In this document: positions 43,597-53,388 of the stretch, in pieces
Layout of the letters: every line of letters starts with the position of its first letter
How positions within the stretch are numbered: position 1 is the first letter of the stretch
NCBI RefSeq assembly: GCF_029854215.1
Contig: NZ_CP122961.1
Coordinates: 1,736,001 to 1,800,000 of the forward strand
Reading direction: 5' to 3'
DNA: 64,000 nucleotides
Origin: Halomonas alkaliantarctica
GTDB taxonomy: Bacteria > Pseudomonadota > Gammaproteobacteria > Pseudomonadales > Halomonadaceae
Program-made: the position numbers and the translations under genes
The notes under the pieces: generated by a model
Databases searched by the model: none
The model's input: the letters and a program-made list of their open reading frames with translations, nothing else
Told to the model about the DNA's origin: nothing

Positions 43597-44841
43597 ATGA
43601 GCACTGCAACTCATATGTTACAGTATGTAAGTGCCCATTACCCGCGCCAGAAAAAATCTGATATCTCTGGTGGTGGGTGGCGTAAAGCTATCCAGTACCG
43701 GAAACAGATGATGAGAAAGCATGTACCAATACCTGCTGAATTGCGGGCCAATTTTCTTCTTAATCAATATTCCCTTTCGCGTCGACTTGGCTACTTGTTG
43801 TCCTGCGTTGTACTGGTGTTATTGCCCGTTTTTACCATTTTCGACGCGACACTAGTCAGTTATTCAAACGAGGGGTCAGTGTGTAAACATATTCTCCTAC
43901 GCTTGCCCACCGTCATTCTGGCAATCATCTTTCTGGTGCTCCACCACTATAAAACCCAGGGCTACTGGGCTTATCTGCTGCTGATGGCGTTGAATCTTTC
44001 CCTGGTGGGGATGATGGCTACCATGTTCGCTTTACACTATTCGGAGCAAGGCGTGCATCTTATCTATATTTCCCAGGGTCTCACCATGGGTATTATCGCC
44101 GTAGCGACGGCCACTGTTTTCGGTACTAGAGATCTGGCTATCATCTACGGCCTGCCTCTTCTGGCAGTAGTAATTTTTCTAGCTTTTACAGGCAGCACGT
44201 TTCCCGATAACCCCATTCATTTAATCTTCATTCCTACTGCCATGGGCATAGGCGCAGTCATTGCGACTATGCTGCACCAGGAACAACTGCGTACTTTTAT
44301 GGCCAGCCAGCAGCTTGAGCATAATGCGTTGACTGACGCGCTGACCGACTTGCCTAACCGCCGCTCCATGCAAACACAGCTTCAAGCAGAGTGGAGCCGC
44401 GCTAAACGCGACAAGCGGTGCTTTGCTGTGTTGATGGCCGATCTGGATCACTTCAAAGCTGTTAATGACCAGTATGGCCATGAGATAGGTGATGAGGTGC
44501 TCACTATCCTTGCCAGCCGGTTCACCGCCACCCTTCGCGGTGGAGATTGGGTCGCCCGTTGGGGCGGAGAAGAATTCCTGCTGCTAGTGTCTGACGCCAC
44601 CACAACGAGCGCTCTGGCGGTAGCAGAAAAGGTACGTCGATCAGTGGCTGAACCAGTCTTTGCCACCTCTGCAGGTAACTTGGCGATTACAGTGAGCCTT
44701 GGGGTGGCGCTTCACCGTCAGAATGAGAGCATTGACGAAGTTATCAGCCGCGCCGATAAGGCGCTTTATCGTGCCAAGCAAGAAGGGCGTAACCGAGCGG
44801 TGTTAGCAGAAGGCCATAAAGGTGCGGATATCCTGGGCTAG
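43597..44841 (+). CDS. Membrane-bound diguanylate cyclase
   Basis: 414 residues. A region of five to six hydrophobic helices (about 55-225) precedes a complete GGDEF domain: LTDLPNRRSMQTQLQ, ADLDHFKAVNDQYGHEIGDEVL and WVARWGGEEFLLLVSDA with an active GGEEF. An inhibitory RxxD is not obvious. It makes c-di-GMP at the inner membrane in response to an unknown signal. The ribosome site is weak (AGGG) at ATG 43597; an internal Met at residue 38 is possible. Confidence 0.9.
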   Translation: MSTATHMLQYVSAHYPRQKKSDISGGGWRKAIQYRKQMMRKHVPIPAELRANFLLNQYSLSRRLGYLLSCVVLVLLPVFTIFDATLVSYSNEGSVCKHILLRLPTVILAIIFLVLHHYKTQGYWAYLLLMALNLSLVGMMATMFALHYSEQGVHLIYISQGLTMGIIAVATATVFGTRDLAIIYGLPLLAVVIFLAFTGSTFPDNPIHLIFIPTAMGIGAVIATMLHQEQLRTFMASQQLEHNALTDALTDLPNRRSMQTQLQAEWSRAKRDKRCFAVLMADLDHFKAVNDQYGHEIGDEVLTILASRFTATLRGGDWVARWGGEEFLLLVSDATTTSALAVAEKVRRSVAEPVFATSAGNLAITVSLGVALHRQNESIDEVISRADKALYRAKQEGRNRAVLAEGHKGADILG

Positions 44842-44894
44842 CGATCTCCGCACTAAACAAAAGACAGTTTAGATCTAGGTTATTGAATCGTTTA

Positions 44895-45596
44895 TTAGGC
44901 CGATTCGGCTACTGCCTCCTGCATTAATACCTCTTGTAAGTCAGCAACCAGAGCTTCAACCTTACCTAACGCCTCGACAACGGAAGTCTCCAATACCTCG
45001 CCGCCCACTTCTTGGCCTTCGATAGCTATGTAGTGAAGGCGGGTAATGCCGATAAAACCAAGTGCTGTGGCCAGATTTGGCTCCAAGTGATTCATATGGG
45101 CCATCTCTCCACCGGGGTCAAAGCCTATGCCGCCTCTGGCTGTAAGAATAATCGCATGCCTTGGCCGATCATCCAGTTTTGGAATGAAAGGATCGGTCGG
45201 GTTGCTCTCATCAATATCCACTGTTCGGCCAGCGCGCACTACTTGGTCGATCCACGCCTTAAGGGCGGCAGGCATACCGAAGTTGTATAGCGGCGTTCCG
45301 ATTACCACAATATCAGCAGCAATTAGCTCATCAACTAGCTGATTGCTTTCTGCAAGCGCGTCCTTCATCCAGGGTTCTAGGCTCAACTCGGGTGTGAAAG
45401 CAGACGCAATCCAGTCGTGGTTGATAATCGACGGCGGGTTTTGACCTATGTCGCGATAGGTAACCGTGTCTTGCGGCCGGCCTGATTGCCACTGGCTGAC
45501 AAACTGATAGGTTAAATGGCGACTATGCGAACCGTGGTTATCTGTGCCAGCAATGCCGGGGCGGGCGCTAGCGTCTATATGCAGGATGTGTGTCAT
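44895..45596 (-). CDS. azoR: FMN-dependent NADH-azoreductase/quinone reductase
   Basis: 233-residue flavodoxin-fold protein of the AcpD/AzoR family. ILHIDASARPGIAG with the following HSRHLTYQF is the FMN phosphate loop, GTPLYNFGMPAALKAWIDQVVRAG is the highly conserved flavin and dimer segment, and LTARGGIGF the second FMN loop. It reduces quinones and azo compounds with NADH. AGGAGG lies 6 bases before the ATG. It is divergent from a LysR gene and a shared palindrome (45611) lies 14 bases upstream, so induction by that regulator is likely. Confidence 0.92.
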   Translation of the reverse strand: MTHILHIDASARPGIAGTDNHGSHSRHLTYQFVSQWQSGRPQDTVTYRDIGQNPPSIINHDWIASAFTPELSLEPWMKDALAESNQLVDELIAADIVVIGTPLYNFGMPAALKAWIDQVVRAGRTVDIDESNPTDPFIPKLDDRPRHAIILTARGGIGFDPGGEMAHMNHLEPNLATALGFIGITRLHYIAIEGQEVGGEVLETSVVEALGKVEALVADLQEVLMQEAVAESA

Positions 45597-45610
45597 GGTG
45601 ACCTCCTAAT

Positions 45611-45625
45611 ATGAGTTTAACTCAT
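45611..45625. promoter_or_regulatory. LysR-type palindrome in the azoR promoter region
   Basis: ATGAGTT-T-AACTCAT, a perfect 15-mer palindrome with the T-N11-A spacing typical of LysR sites. A related ATGAG-N5-CTCAT is at 45699. Confidence 0.65.
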
Positions 45626-45698
45626 CTATGATTAACAACAGGCTTAGCTTAGACTGTGCCTTTAAGCCTAAACAAACGATCTTTTCTTGCCGCTATAG

Positions 45699-45713
45699 AT
45701 GAGTAGATCTCAT
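45699..45713. promoter_or_regulatory. Second LysR-type palindrome, next to the regulator start
   Basis: ATGAGTAGATCTCAT shares the outer ATGAG/CTCAT arms with 45611-45625 and ends two bases before the LysR ATG, suggesting autorepression. Confidence 0.6.
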
Positions 45714-45715
45714 TC

Positions 45716-46621
45716 ATGAACCATCGCCGATTACCCTCTCTTTCGTCACTTCGCGCTTTTGAAGCGGCTGCCCGCCACGAAAGCGCAAAGCAGGCCGCAC
45801 AAGAGTTGTCGGTCACCGCTACCGCTATTAGCCACCAAGTCCGAGCACTCGAAGAGGCGCTGGGTGTCTCGCTTTTTTTGCGTAAACCCCGTCAATTGGA
45901 GCTGACACCTCAGGGCCGGGAGCTACAACAGGTGTTGGAAACAGCCTTTGATAGCATCAGCAGTGTCGTCGAGCGGCTAAGCGCTGTACCTGTTCGCCAA
46001 ACCGTTACACTCTCTACAACGCCAGCTGTTGCGGTACGCTGGTTGCTGCCCTGGGTGTGTATTCTGCGTGACTCTCATCCGGGTATTGATCTACGTATTC
46101 ATGCTTCTCATGAGCCGGTAGCGCTGGACGGGGTAACGGCAGATATTGCCATTCGCTATGGCGATGGCCGCTGGCCGGGGCTAATGGCTGAGAAACTGTT
46201 TGATAACACCTTCATCCCTACCTGCAGTCCTCAACTTGGATTGCATGAGGTAAGCCAGCTAACGTCACACTCACTGATTCACTTTCACCCGCAGGAGTCT
46301 GTAGCTGCACCCATAAACTGGGCTTTATGGCAAAGGCAAGCAAAAGTGACTGGGCTGGACGTGAGTGCCGGGCTGGTATTTTCTGACGAGACCCACGCTA
46401 TTTCGGCCGCTGTAGGTGAGCAGGGTGTGGCGCTGATGAGCCGCCAGTTGATTCAGGATGAGTTGGAAGAGGGGCGTTTGGTACAGCCCTTTGGCCCGGA
46501 GCTCGAAGGCAAACCGTTCTTTCTGGTCTACCCCGAAAGTCGACGGCATGATCCGACAGTTCTGGCTATACGCGATTGGGTGTTGGCTGTGCCTGGCGGG
46601 CTATGTACGTTATCTCATTAA
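45716..46621 (+). CDS. LysR-family regulator (GcvA-like)
   Basis: 301 residues. The N-terminal HTH reads LPSLSSLRAFEAAARHESAKQAAQELSVTATAISHQVRALEE, the form found in GcvA-type LysR proteins, then LFLRKPRQLELTPQGRELQ. The C-terminal effector domain has SLIHFHPQES and ISAAVGEQGVALMSRQLIQDEL. No Shine-Dalgarno is visible before the ATG; the palindrome at 45699 occupies that space. Probably controls the divergent azoR gene. Confidence 0.9.
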   Translation: MNHRRLPSLSSLRAFEAAARHESAKQAAQELSVTATAISHQVRALEEALGVSLFLRKPRQLELTPQGRELQQVLETAFDSISSVVERLSAVPVRQTVTLSTTPAVAVRWLLPWVCILRDSHPGIDLRIHASHEPVALDGVTADIAIRYGDGRWPGLMAEKLFDNTFIPTCSPQLGLHEVSQLTSHSLIHFHPQESVAAPINWALWQRQAKVTGLDVSAGLVFSDETHAISAAVGEQGVALMSRQLIQDELEEGRLVQPFGPELEGKPFFLVYPESRRHDPTVLAIRDWVLAVPGGLCTLSH

Positions 46622-46794
46622 CAAAGCGTAAATAGCTTTATACCGTTATCTTGTGATTCATCATGGCTGGGTATTCTTGTGCTCCTAGCCGACACTGTGC
46701 GAATCAATGTTGGCAAAATGGTGATCAAAGCAAGGAGAGCTGTCCAGTTGTGGTCAGCGGTAACTTTTAATTAGCCACCTACAGGAGCGATTCG

Positions 46795-47310
46795 ATGGAA
46801 GTGATCAGCGATATCATCGTCGCCGAGTTTTCGGATTTTAATGACTTGAGCGAATTTGTTGTTGTGGTAGTTCGGCTATTGATAGCGGCCCTGCTGGGCG
46901 GGCTACTCGGACTCGAACGCGAACAAAGCGGTAAACCTGCCGGTATACGCACCCATATGCTGGTGTGTATGGGCGCGGCGTTATTTATCTTAATTCCTCA
47001 ACAAGCCGGTATTTCAGACTCGGAGATGAGCCGGGTTATTCAAGGCGTCATTGCAGGGATTGGCTTTCTTTGCGCCGGTACCATTATGACCGGCAATGAT
47101 AAACAAGGCGCAACAGGGCTAACCACAGCGGCAGGCATTTGGTTTACGGCTGCCATTGGTATAGCTGTTGGATTGGGCCGGGAGCAGACGGCGGTATTAT
47201 GTACAGGGTTAGCCTGGGTGGTACTTTATGTGGTGCCTTTCTTTTCACGTTCAATTAGTAAGAAAAAGTCAGTACGTTCAGAAACTAGGGAAGATAACCC
47301 GAGAATTTGA
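46795..47310 (+). CDS. MgtC/SapB-family membrane protein
   Basis: 171 residues with four membrane helices. Family hallmarks: LLGGLLGLEREQSGKPAGIRTHMLVCMGAALF, GVIAGIGFLCAGTIM and GLTTAAGIWFTAAIGIAVGLG. The short form (no C-terminal cytosolic domain) is the common environmental type; MgtC itself affects magnesium and ATP-synthase physiology, but this subgroup is uncharacterised. AGGAG precedes the ATG. Confidence 0.9.
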   Translation: MEVISDIIVAEFSDFNDLSEFVVVVVRLLIAALLGGLLGLEREQSGKPAGIRTHMLVCMGAALFILIPQQAGISDSEMSRVIQGVIAGIGFLCAGTIMTGNDKQGATGLTTAAGIWFTAAIGIAVGLGREQTAVLCTGLAWVVLYVVPFFSRSISKKKSVRSETREDNPRI

Positions 47311-47415
47311 TGAGATCCGGCTACAAAGCACTCGTTGGCTCGACTGAGTAAAGCGTTAGACTTACTGGTAAAAGTGGTCTTTTCGGCGACAGTTATGCGG
47401 CCAAGTGGAAGCCGC

Positions 47416-49341
47416 TCATTTTTGGCTGGATCTTTTCCTTCTTACCCCACTGCTTTTTGTCTTGCTATAACTCTTCCTTGTCTTACTCGTACGCTTGGCC
47501 GGGCCGCCGGCCTCACCCTGGGCGCTTTGCAGGCTCTGCCTGAGCTTGGCTGCATCGCTGTGAGTGAGCAAGCCGTGTAAATCATCCAATAGCGCCTGCT
47601 GAAACGCGCCTGGGTCGTCTTGCTGTTCGGAAATCGCTCGCAGGCGCTGTTCCCAAAGCGCGGTGCGTTCAGGCGTGCTTACGGCACTGGGCAGGGCGGC
47701 GATCAGTGCGCTTCCCAGCTTGGTGGCACGCAGGGCTTTTTGCTGGCGCACCAGGTAGCCGCGCTGTACCAGGGTTTCGATAATGCCTGCGCGGGTGGCT
47801 TCGGTGCCCAGGCCGTCGGTGTCGCGTAGAGTTCGGCGAACATTGGGGTCATCCACATAACGTCCAATGTTCATCATCGCCTTGATCAGGCTGGCGTCGG
47901 TGAAAGGCTCTGGCGGGCGGGTTTCCTTCTCCTCTACGCCTGCGCCCATCGCCTGGCAGGGCTCGCCTTGGGTCAGCGGCGGCAGCGGTGGTGTCTCGTC
48001 GCGGGTTGTGAATAGCGGTTTCCAGCCGGGGTCCAGAATGCTTTGACCCCGGGCGCGGAAGGCCTCATTGAGCAGAGTAAACTCCGCTTTTACTTCGAAG
48101 GTGCGCAGCGGGCGGTAAAACTGCGCCATCACGTTGCGCACGATCAATCTGAACACATGGCCTTCGGTTGCGGAGAGCTGGCTGAAATCAGCGGGCTTGC
48201 CGGTAGGGGCGATGGCGTGGTGGGCACCGACCTGCTTATCGTTCCACGCCTTGGAGCGCAGCGTGAAGTCCGCGCCCTTTAGCCACTGCTGAAGTGCATC
48301 ATCGTTTTGGCAGGCGCTGGTTAAGCTACGTTGAGCAAGCTGAAGGTGCTCTTCCGGCAGGTAGCGGCAGTCCGATCGCGGGTAGGTGATCAGTTTGTGG
48401 CGCTCATATAGCCGTTGGCAAATATCCAACACCATCTGCGCGGAAAGCCCGTGGCGGCGGGCGGCGTCTACCTGCAGGGCCGATAGCGAGTAGGGTAGCG
48501 GCGGCGCTTGGCGTTTTTCCTGCTGGTCGAGCTTGGTCAGGCGCCCTGATGCGCCGGGTAACTGAGCCGCCAGTTCATCGGCGGGCCTGTGGTCAATCAA
48601 GCGGCCTTGATCATCAAGGGGTTGGTGCTCTTTGGGTGCCCACCAGGCGCGCAGTTGGCCCTGGGCAACCTTGAGATCCACCCACAGCGGGTAGAATGGA
48701 TGGGGTTTGAAATCCCGAATGGCGTTATCGCGGCGTACGATCAGCCCCAGCACCGGGGTTTGCACACGGCCGACAGAAAGCACGCCGTCATGGCCCGCTT
48801 GACGGCCGGTGAGTGTCCAGGCGCGGGTTAGGTTAATGCCGTACAACCAGTCGGCGCGGGAGCGAGCCTGGGCCGCTTGAAACAGCGGCTGGTATTCGTT
48901 GTTGGAGTGTAGCTTGGCAAGCGCCCGGCTTACTGCAGGTTTATTAAGGTCGCTGATCAGCAGCCGCTGTACCGGGCCGCGATACTTCATGTACTCGATC
49001 ACTTCCTGTACCAGCAGTTGGCCCTCGCGGTCAGGGTCACCCGCGTGAACCACATCCGTTGCTTGTTTGATCAGCTTGCGAATCACAGCCAACTGGCCCC
49101 GTGCCTTGGGGCGCGGCATCAGTTTCCACTGCTGCGGCACGATAGGCAGTCGGTCAAGCCGCCACTGTTTGTCGGCGGGGTCGTAAGCTTCCGGCGGCGC
49201 TTGCTCTAATAAGTGCCCCAGGCACCAGGTGACAGTGGTGTCGCCACACACCATGGCGCCATCCTGGCGTTTGCTAGTGCCTGGTAACGCCTCGGCAATG
49301 GCTTGGGCGAGGCTGGGTTTTTCGGCAATTATCAGGCGCAT
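47416..49341 (-). CDS. topB: DNA topoisomerase III
   Basis: 641 residues from ATG 49341 (MRLIIAEKPSLAQAIAEALP); the frame is open 17 codons further without homology. The Toprim domain has the EKPSLA start and HAGDPDREGQLLVQEV (DxD metal site). The active-site tyrosine is in LITYPRSDCRYLPEEH. The segment LIKAMMNIGRYVDDPNVRRTLRDTDGLGTEATRAGIIETLVQRGY is also typical. The C-terminus is a short Lys/Ser-rich tail rather than zinc fingers. Type IA decatenase acting in replication and recombination. Confidence 0.95.
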   Translation of the reverse strand: MRLIIAEKPSLAQAIAEALPGTSKRQDGAMVCGDTTVTWCLGHLLEQAPPEAYDPADKQWRLDRLPIVPQQWKLMPRPKARGQLAVIRKLIKQATDVVHAGDPDREGQLLVQEVIEYMKYRGPVQRLLISDLNKPAVSRALAKLHSNNEYQPLFQAAQARSRADWLYGINLTRAWTLTGRQAGHDGVLSVGRVQTPVLGLIVRRDNAIRDFKPHPFYPLWVDLKVAQGQLRAWWAPKEHQPLDDQGRLIDHRPADELAAQLPGASGRLTKLDQQEKRQAPPLPYSLSALQVDAARRHGLSAQMVLDICQRLYERHKLITYPRSDCRYLPEEHLQLAQRSLTSACQNDDALQQWLKGADFTLRSKAWNDKQVGAHHAIAPTGKPADFSQLSATEGHVFRLIVRNVMAQFYRPLRTFEVKAEFTLLNEAFRARGQSILDPGWKPLFTTRDETPPLPPLTQGEPCQAMGAGVEEKETRPPEPFTDASLIKAMMNIGRYVDDPNVRRTLRDTDGLGTEATRAGIIETLVQRGYLVRQQKALRATKLGSALIAALPSAVSTPERTALWEQRLRAISEQQDDPGAFQQALLDDLHGLLTHSDAAKLRQSLQSAQGEAGGPAKRTSKTRKSYSKTKSSGVRRKRSSQK

Positions 49342-49532
49342 AGCAGCGAAGCCTTCATCGTATCCTTGGATGACGCCTATGGTAGCAGACACATTGATCT
49401 ATATAGAGCAAGGAGTCGCAGGGGGGTGTATAGTGATGCTAACTATTTCCAAAGCATTTTTATTGTATATGTTTTGTATAGATTAATTCTGCTTAGTTAA
49501 GTGGTGGGCTGAGTAACCAGGGGAGACATCAA

Positions 49533-50771
49533 ATGCGTGATCGCGGCAGAACACGGCGTTTAATGGGATTGGGTGCGCGCACCGGTGGGGCGCTGCTGAA
49601 AACCCGCTTAGGCGGCCAAGCGGATTGGCGTGCCCTGGGTGAAGCCTTGTTTGAGGGGCTTTCAGAGCTTAAAGGCCCGGCCATGAAGCTTGCCCAAATC
49701 ATGTCCCAGTGGGATGACTTGCTGCCTCCCGATCTCGCTGAGGAACTTGCCCGCCTGCAGCGGCAAGCAGAGCCGATGCCCTGGCCGCGTATTCACGAAG
49801 CGCTGATTCAGCAATATGGCGACATTGACCACTATTTCAGCACAGTCGAGGAGCGACCCTTTGCCAGCGCCTCTATGGGCCAGGTTCACCGCGCGACCAC
49901 CCACGAGGGCGAAACGGTCGTACTCAAGGTGCAGTACCCCGGCCTTGCCGAGGTATTGGAGAGCGATTTGATCCAGGTACGGCGCATTATGCGTTTAGGC
50001 CGCTGGTTTAAAGTGCCCCAGGCGCGGTTGGATGCCTTGTTTGAAGAGCTCGCCGAAAGCCTGCGTGGGGAGCTGGATTACCACGCCGAAGCCGATGCCC
50101 TGGCCCGCTACCGCGAGCGTTATAAGGATGACCCGCGGCTCGTGATTCCCGAGCCTTTGCCAGCGCTTTCAGGCCCTCACGTGCTGGCGATGCGCTACGT
50201 GGAAGGTACACCGATGCGCGAATTAGTCGATGCAGATGATGCGACATGCCAGGGCATTGCCGAGACGCTAGCGGACTGGATTACCCAAGAACTGTTTACC
50301 TATGGCGAGCTGCACGCCGACCCCCATGCGGGGAATTTCGCTGCTGATGCCCAAGGCCGGCTGGTGATCTACGATTTAGGTGCGGTAATAGCAGTACCCG
50401 ATGCGCGCTTGAAAGCAATGATGCAACTGCTGGATGCCACCTTGAAGCAGGACCCTATGGGGATGGATGAAGCGCTGATGCAAATGGGCGGCCGCCAGGG
50501 GCAGGGCGCGCCGCTATCGCTCTATCGTGAATCCGCTGAATGTATCGCGCCACTGTTTGAACCGGGGGAGCAGGATTTCAGCGATGTACGGGTGCACCGC
50601 CGCTTACGCGAGCTAACCCCTAAGGTGTGGGCAGCGATGGATCGCCTGCAGCCCCCCGCAGATACGCTGCTGCTCTCCCGGGCGCTGAACGGTCACTACT
50701 GGAATTTAGTGCGTATAGGGGCGCGGTTGGACATGCACGAGCGAACCCGACCTTTGCTTAAATGGGCATAA
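49533..50771 (+). CDS. ABC1/ADCK (UbiB-like) atypical kinase
   Basis: 412 residues. The KxGQ-type motif is GPAMKLAQIMSQWDDLLPP (Gly replaced by Ala), the A-rich loop is FASASMGQVHRATT, the nucleotide-binding Lys is in VVLKVQYPG, the catalytic loop is GELHADPHAGNF and the metal site VIYDLG. Unlike UbiB it lacks C-terminal membrane helices. UbiB relatives promote ubiquinone synthesis as ATPases; this soluble AarF-type paralogue has no assigned substrate. GGGGAGA precedes the ATG. Confidence 0.88.
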   Translation: MRDRGRTRRLMGLGARTGGALLKTRLGGQADWRALGEALFEGLSELKGPAMKLAQIMSQWDDLLPPDLAEELARLQRQAEPMPWPRIHEALIQQYGDIDHYFSTVEERPFASASMGQVHRATTHEGETVVLKVQYPGLAEVLESDLIQVRRIMRLGRWFKVPQARLDALFEELAESLRGELDYHAEADALARYRERYKDDPRLVIPEPLPALSGPHVLAMRYVEGTPMRELVDADDATCQGIAETLADWITQELFTYGELHADPHAGNFAADAQGRLVIYDLGAVIAVPDARLKAMMQLLDATLKQDPMGMDEALMQMGGRQGQGAPLSLYRESAECIAPLFEPGEQDFSDVRVHRRLRELTPKVWAAMDRLQPPADTLLLSRALNGHYWNLVRIGARLDMHERTRPLLKWA

Positions 50772-50783
50772 GCGAGTAATTGC

Positions 50784-51377
50784 CTAGCGGAGGGGCTTTA
50801 GCCAAAATACCATTGGCTTATGGCTTTCCGTCTGCTCGCCAATATCTCGCCAAGCGAAGGTGGTGGCTAGCTCGCCGTGGCGCTGGTAGCCATGGGCGTT
50901 CCAGAAACCGTGAAGCGATTGGTAGTCGGCAGGCTTAGATGGATGATCAACTGGCCGCTCTACCGCACAGAAAGCCGCTAAATCAAACCCCTCTCGTTCG
51001 GCGTGGGCTTCTCGCTCGGCCAAAAAGCGTTTACCCGTTCCGCTGCCGCGGTAGCTGTGGAGTAACACGGATTCTCCATAATAGAAGACGCGCTCGGGCT
51101 TGATACCGTTGGTCTCAAACGGCTGGCGGAATTCGTCTACTTCATCCTGAAGAGGCTGTCCAGTGGCGGCCCCCACCAGTTCTTCTCCGTCGAAGGCCAG
51201 GACGAACAAGCTATTCGGGTTCTCTGCATAGCGACCTAAATAATCCGCTTCGTAGCTGAGTTCGCCATCGTAGAGGTAGGGGAAATCGTGGAATACCCGA
51301 ATGCGAAGGCGGGCAAGCGCTGGCAAATGGGGGGATATCGCCTGACCTTGGCAGAGAATAACTGTCAGTTCGCTCAT
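50784..51377 (-). CDS. GNAT-family acetyltransferase
   Basis: 197 residues. The acetyl-CoA loop is SYRGSGTGKRFLAEREAHAE and the preceding strand is FYYGESVLLHS. The N-terminal part (LRIRVFHDFPYLYDGELSYE) and FWNAHGYQRHGELATTFAWRDIG at the C-terminus resemble a GNAT subgroup of unknown substrate. GGAG precedes the ATG. It is convergent with the ABC1 kinase gene, 12 bases between the stops. Confidence 0.85.
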   Translation of the reverse strand: MSELTVILCQGQAISPHLPALARLRIRVFHDFPYLYDGELSYEADYLGRYAENPNSLFVLAFDGEELVGAATGQPLQDEVDEFRQPFETNGIKPERVFYYGESVLLHSYRGSGTGKRFLAEREAHAEREGFDLAAFCAVERPVDHPSKPADYQSLHGFWNAHGYQRHGELATTFAWRDIGEQTESHKPMVFWLKPLR

Positions 51378-51522
51378 TGCATCGCTCCAGCCGATTCAAA
51401 CGCTGCATGGTTCGCTCAAATCGCTGTACTTTAGCAAGCCCCTACGGTTGTCGCCAATCCTCTCTGCGGGAACCCTTAGGGTCATGCTAAACTATGCCGC
51501 TTTTAACACAGTGGAGACGGCA

Positions 51523-53340
51523 ATGCTGGCGGTATGGGTCGATCAGCTGCTGGGATTTGCCTCCGGGGCACTCTCGGCAATCAGGCAACAAGAACACTAT
51601 CCGGATTTTATGACCTGGGTGCGCGCCAAAGGCGCGGATTCCTTTGAAGGCGATGTGGCCATGGCCCAGGCGCTGGCGCCGGTGCTTTGGTCGCAAACCC
51701 CGCTGGAGAGGCTCGACTTTGCCTGTGAGCCTCTCGCCACGCCGGGTCGTAATGAACCTTGCTGGTGCGACTCCGGGCGCAAATTCAAACAGTGCTGCTA
51801 CCAGGTTGAGTTTCCTACCGAGATTCCCGATCAGATGATGTGGATGCTCTCGCTACGCGAATGGAAGGGCGCCACCCTGAAGGCCGCACTGGAAAGCCAA
51901 CAGGCACCAGCTCAAGCGCTCCTGGAAGCCGGGCTGATTGCCGCTGAAAGTGGCCAGACGGGCCGCGCTATGCAAATCCTTGAATCGCTGTTCGATGGCA
52001 GCGATTGGTCACGGCTGCCCGAACAGGCCGAACCCGCCTTTGAAATCCTGCTGGATATTTACCAAGAGCGCGGCTTTAGCCGTAAACGCGCCGACCTGCT
52101 TGATGATGTGATGGAGCGCGGGCCGCTGTTCTTACGCGGCGTGGCTCTTGAGCGTTTATGCCTGATGCACCTGGATAACGATGACCTGGATAGTGCCCGC
52201 GGTGCCTTTGTAAAGGCCCAGCAGGCGCTACCCGATTCGCCCACGTTGGCCTACATTGAGGCCATGCTGTTACTGCATGAAGGCCACGAACAGGAAGCCA
52301 AAGAGCGCGCCAACTTCTGGTATCGCCGCCTGGTTCGCCAGGGTGAGCTGGATGAAGATCAGTTGGATTTCTTAGCCGCGCTGGCGGATAACCCCGGCGC
52401 GACGCTTGCTGACCAGCTGCTCAGCGCGGAAGAGGATCTTGCCACGCCGCTGGTGTCTCTTCAGGCACTGCTGGCCGCGTTGCCTACCGCCCCCAAAATC
52501 GATGTAAGCGCCGACCCTGAAAGCGGCCGATTGCTCTATAACACCAGTGCTCGTGAAGCGACGCTGTTTGCCGCCTGGCATGAGCAGTTTCAGGTGCTGG
52601 TGGATGAAGATGTGGCGCTGGGCTTCCGCGATGACCCCTGGGGCAACGCCATAGAGTGGATGTCAGCACTCTGCGCGCATCCCGAGTGGTTGGACGCCCC
52701 GCAGGTAGTGCAAGACTTAACCTTGGCGCTCACCAGCCGCTTTGGCAGCCTGCCGTGGATGGCCCCAACCCTGCTGGAGCCACTGGCGCTGCGCCTCTCG
52801 CGCTGGTTGGAACAAGCCCGAGCAGAAGGCAACGGCAATCTGTGCTGGGACGATGCCAACAACGCCATGCTGCTACGCACGGGGCTAGCGCTTGTAGTCG
52901 GTATGGAGCGCGGCGCGCGTCAGCACTCCAGGGAGCTCGCCGAAGAGCTACTGCTGATCGACCAGGAAGATAGCTTGGGCCTGCGCGAGCTGGTGCTTGA
53001 TCAACTGCTGCGTGATGATCGCAACGAAGAAGCGCTGGCGTTAGCCGAAGAGAGTGACGACGACGGCTCGCTGGTGCTCGGACTGCTAATGGGCAAAACC
53101 CTGGCGCTTTATCGATTGGAGCAGCGTGAAGCGGCTGAGACCGCGCTTGGCGATGTGCTTGGCCATAACCGCTATGCGCTAGAGCTGATTTGTGCCGAAA
53201 ATCCCCGACCCTCCATGCCCCACCCAGATGGCCAGGTTGACCCTGGCTCCCGGGCGGAAGCGTGGCAGTACCGCACCTTGATGCGCGATCAGTGGCGCAC
53301 TACACCAGGGGCGTTGGAGTGGTTGGAAGCCCACCGCTAG
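51523..53340 (+). CDS. SEC-C motif protein with TPR-like helical repeats
   Basis: 605 residues from ATG 51523 behind GGAGAC; the frame is open 25 codons upstream. A SEC-C zinc motif (CxCx8CC) lies at C80, C82, C91, C92 in NEPCWCDSGRKFKQCC. The remainder is helical, with TPR-like pairs such as GLIAAESGQTGRAMQILESL, LDSARGAFVKAQQALPDSPT and EALALAEESDDDGSLVLG. SEC-C motifs bind zinc and, in SecA, SecB and ribosomes. Here the protein may be a chaperone-like adaptor; no direct evidence. Confidence 0.8.
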   Translation: MLAVWVDQLLGFASGALSAIRQQEHYPDFMTWVRAKGADSFEGDVAMAQALAPVLWSQTPLERLDFACEPLATPGRNEPCWCDSGRKFKQCCYQVEFPTEIPDQMMWMLSLREWKGATLKAALESQQAPAQALLEAGLIAAESGQTGRAMQILESLFDGSDWSRLPEQAEPAFEILLDIYQERGFSRKRADLLDDVMERGPLFLRGVALERLCLMHLDNDDLDSARGAFVKAQQALPDSPTLAYIEAMLLLHEGHEQEAKERANFWYRRLVRQGELDEDQLDFLAALADNPGATLADQLLSAEEDLATPLVSLQALLAALPTAPKIDVSADPESGRLLYNTSAREATLFAAWHEQFQVLVDEDVALGFRDDPWGNAIEWMSALCAHPEWLDAPQVVQDLTLALTSRFGSLPWMAPTLLEPLALRLSRWLEQARAEGNGNLCWDDANNAMLLRTGLALVVGMERGARQHSRELAEELLLIDQEDSLGLRELVLDQLLRDDRNEEALALAEESDDDGSLVLGLLMGKTLALYRLEQREAAETALGDVLGHNRYALELICAENPRPSMPHPDGQVDPGSRAEAWQYRTLMRDQWRTTPGALEWLEAHR

Positions 53341-53366
53341 TCTAAACCTTCACTCGGCTAATCCTT

Positions 53367-53388
53367 CAAGCCTGTTTAAGCAGGCTTG
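53367..53388. terminator. Convergent hairpin between SEC-C and ampG genes
   Basis: CAAGCCTG-TTTAAG-CAGGCTTG, eight perfect pairs, overlapping the last codons of the AmpG gene. No T tract; it may slow transcription from both sides. Confidence 0.45.
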
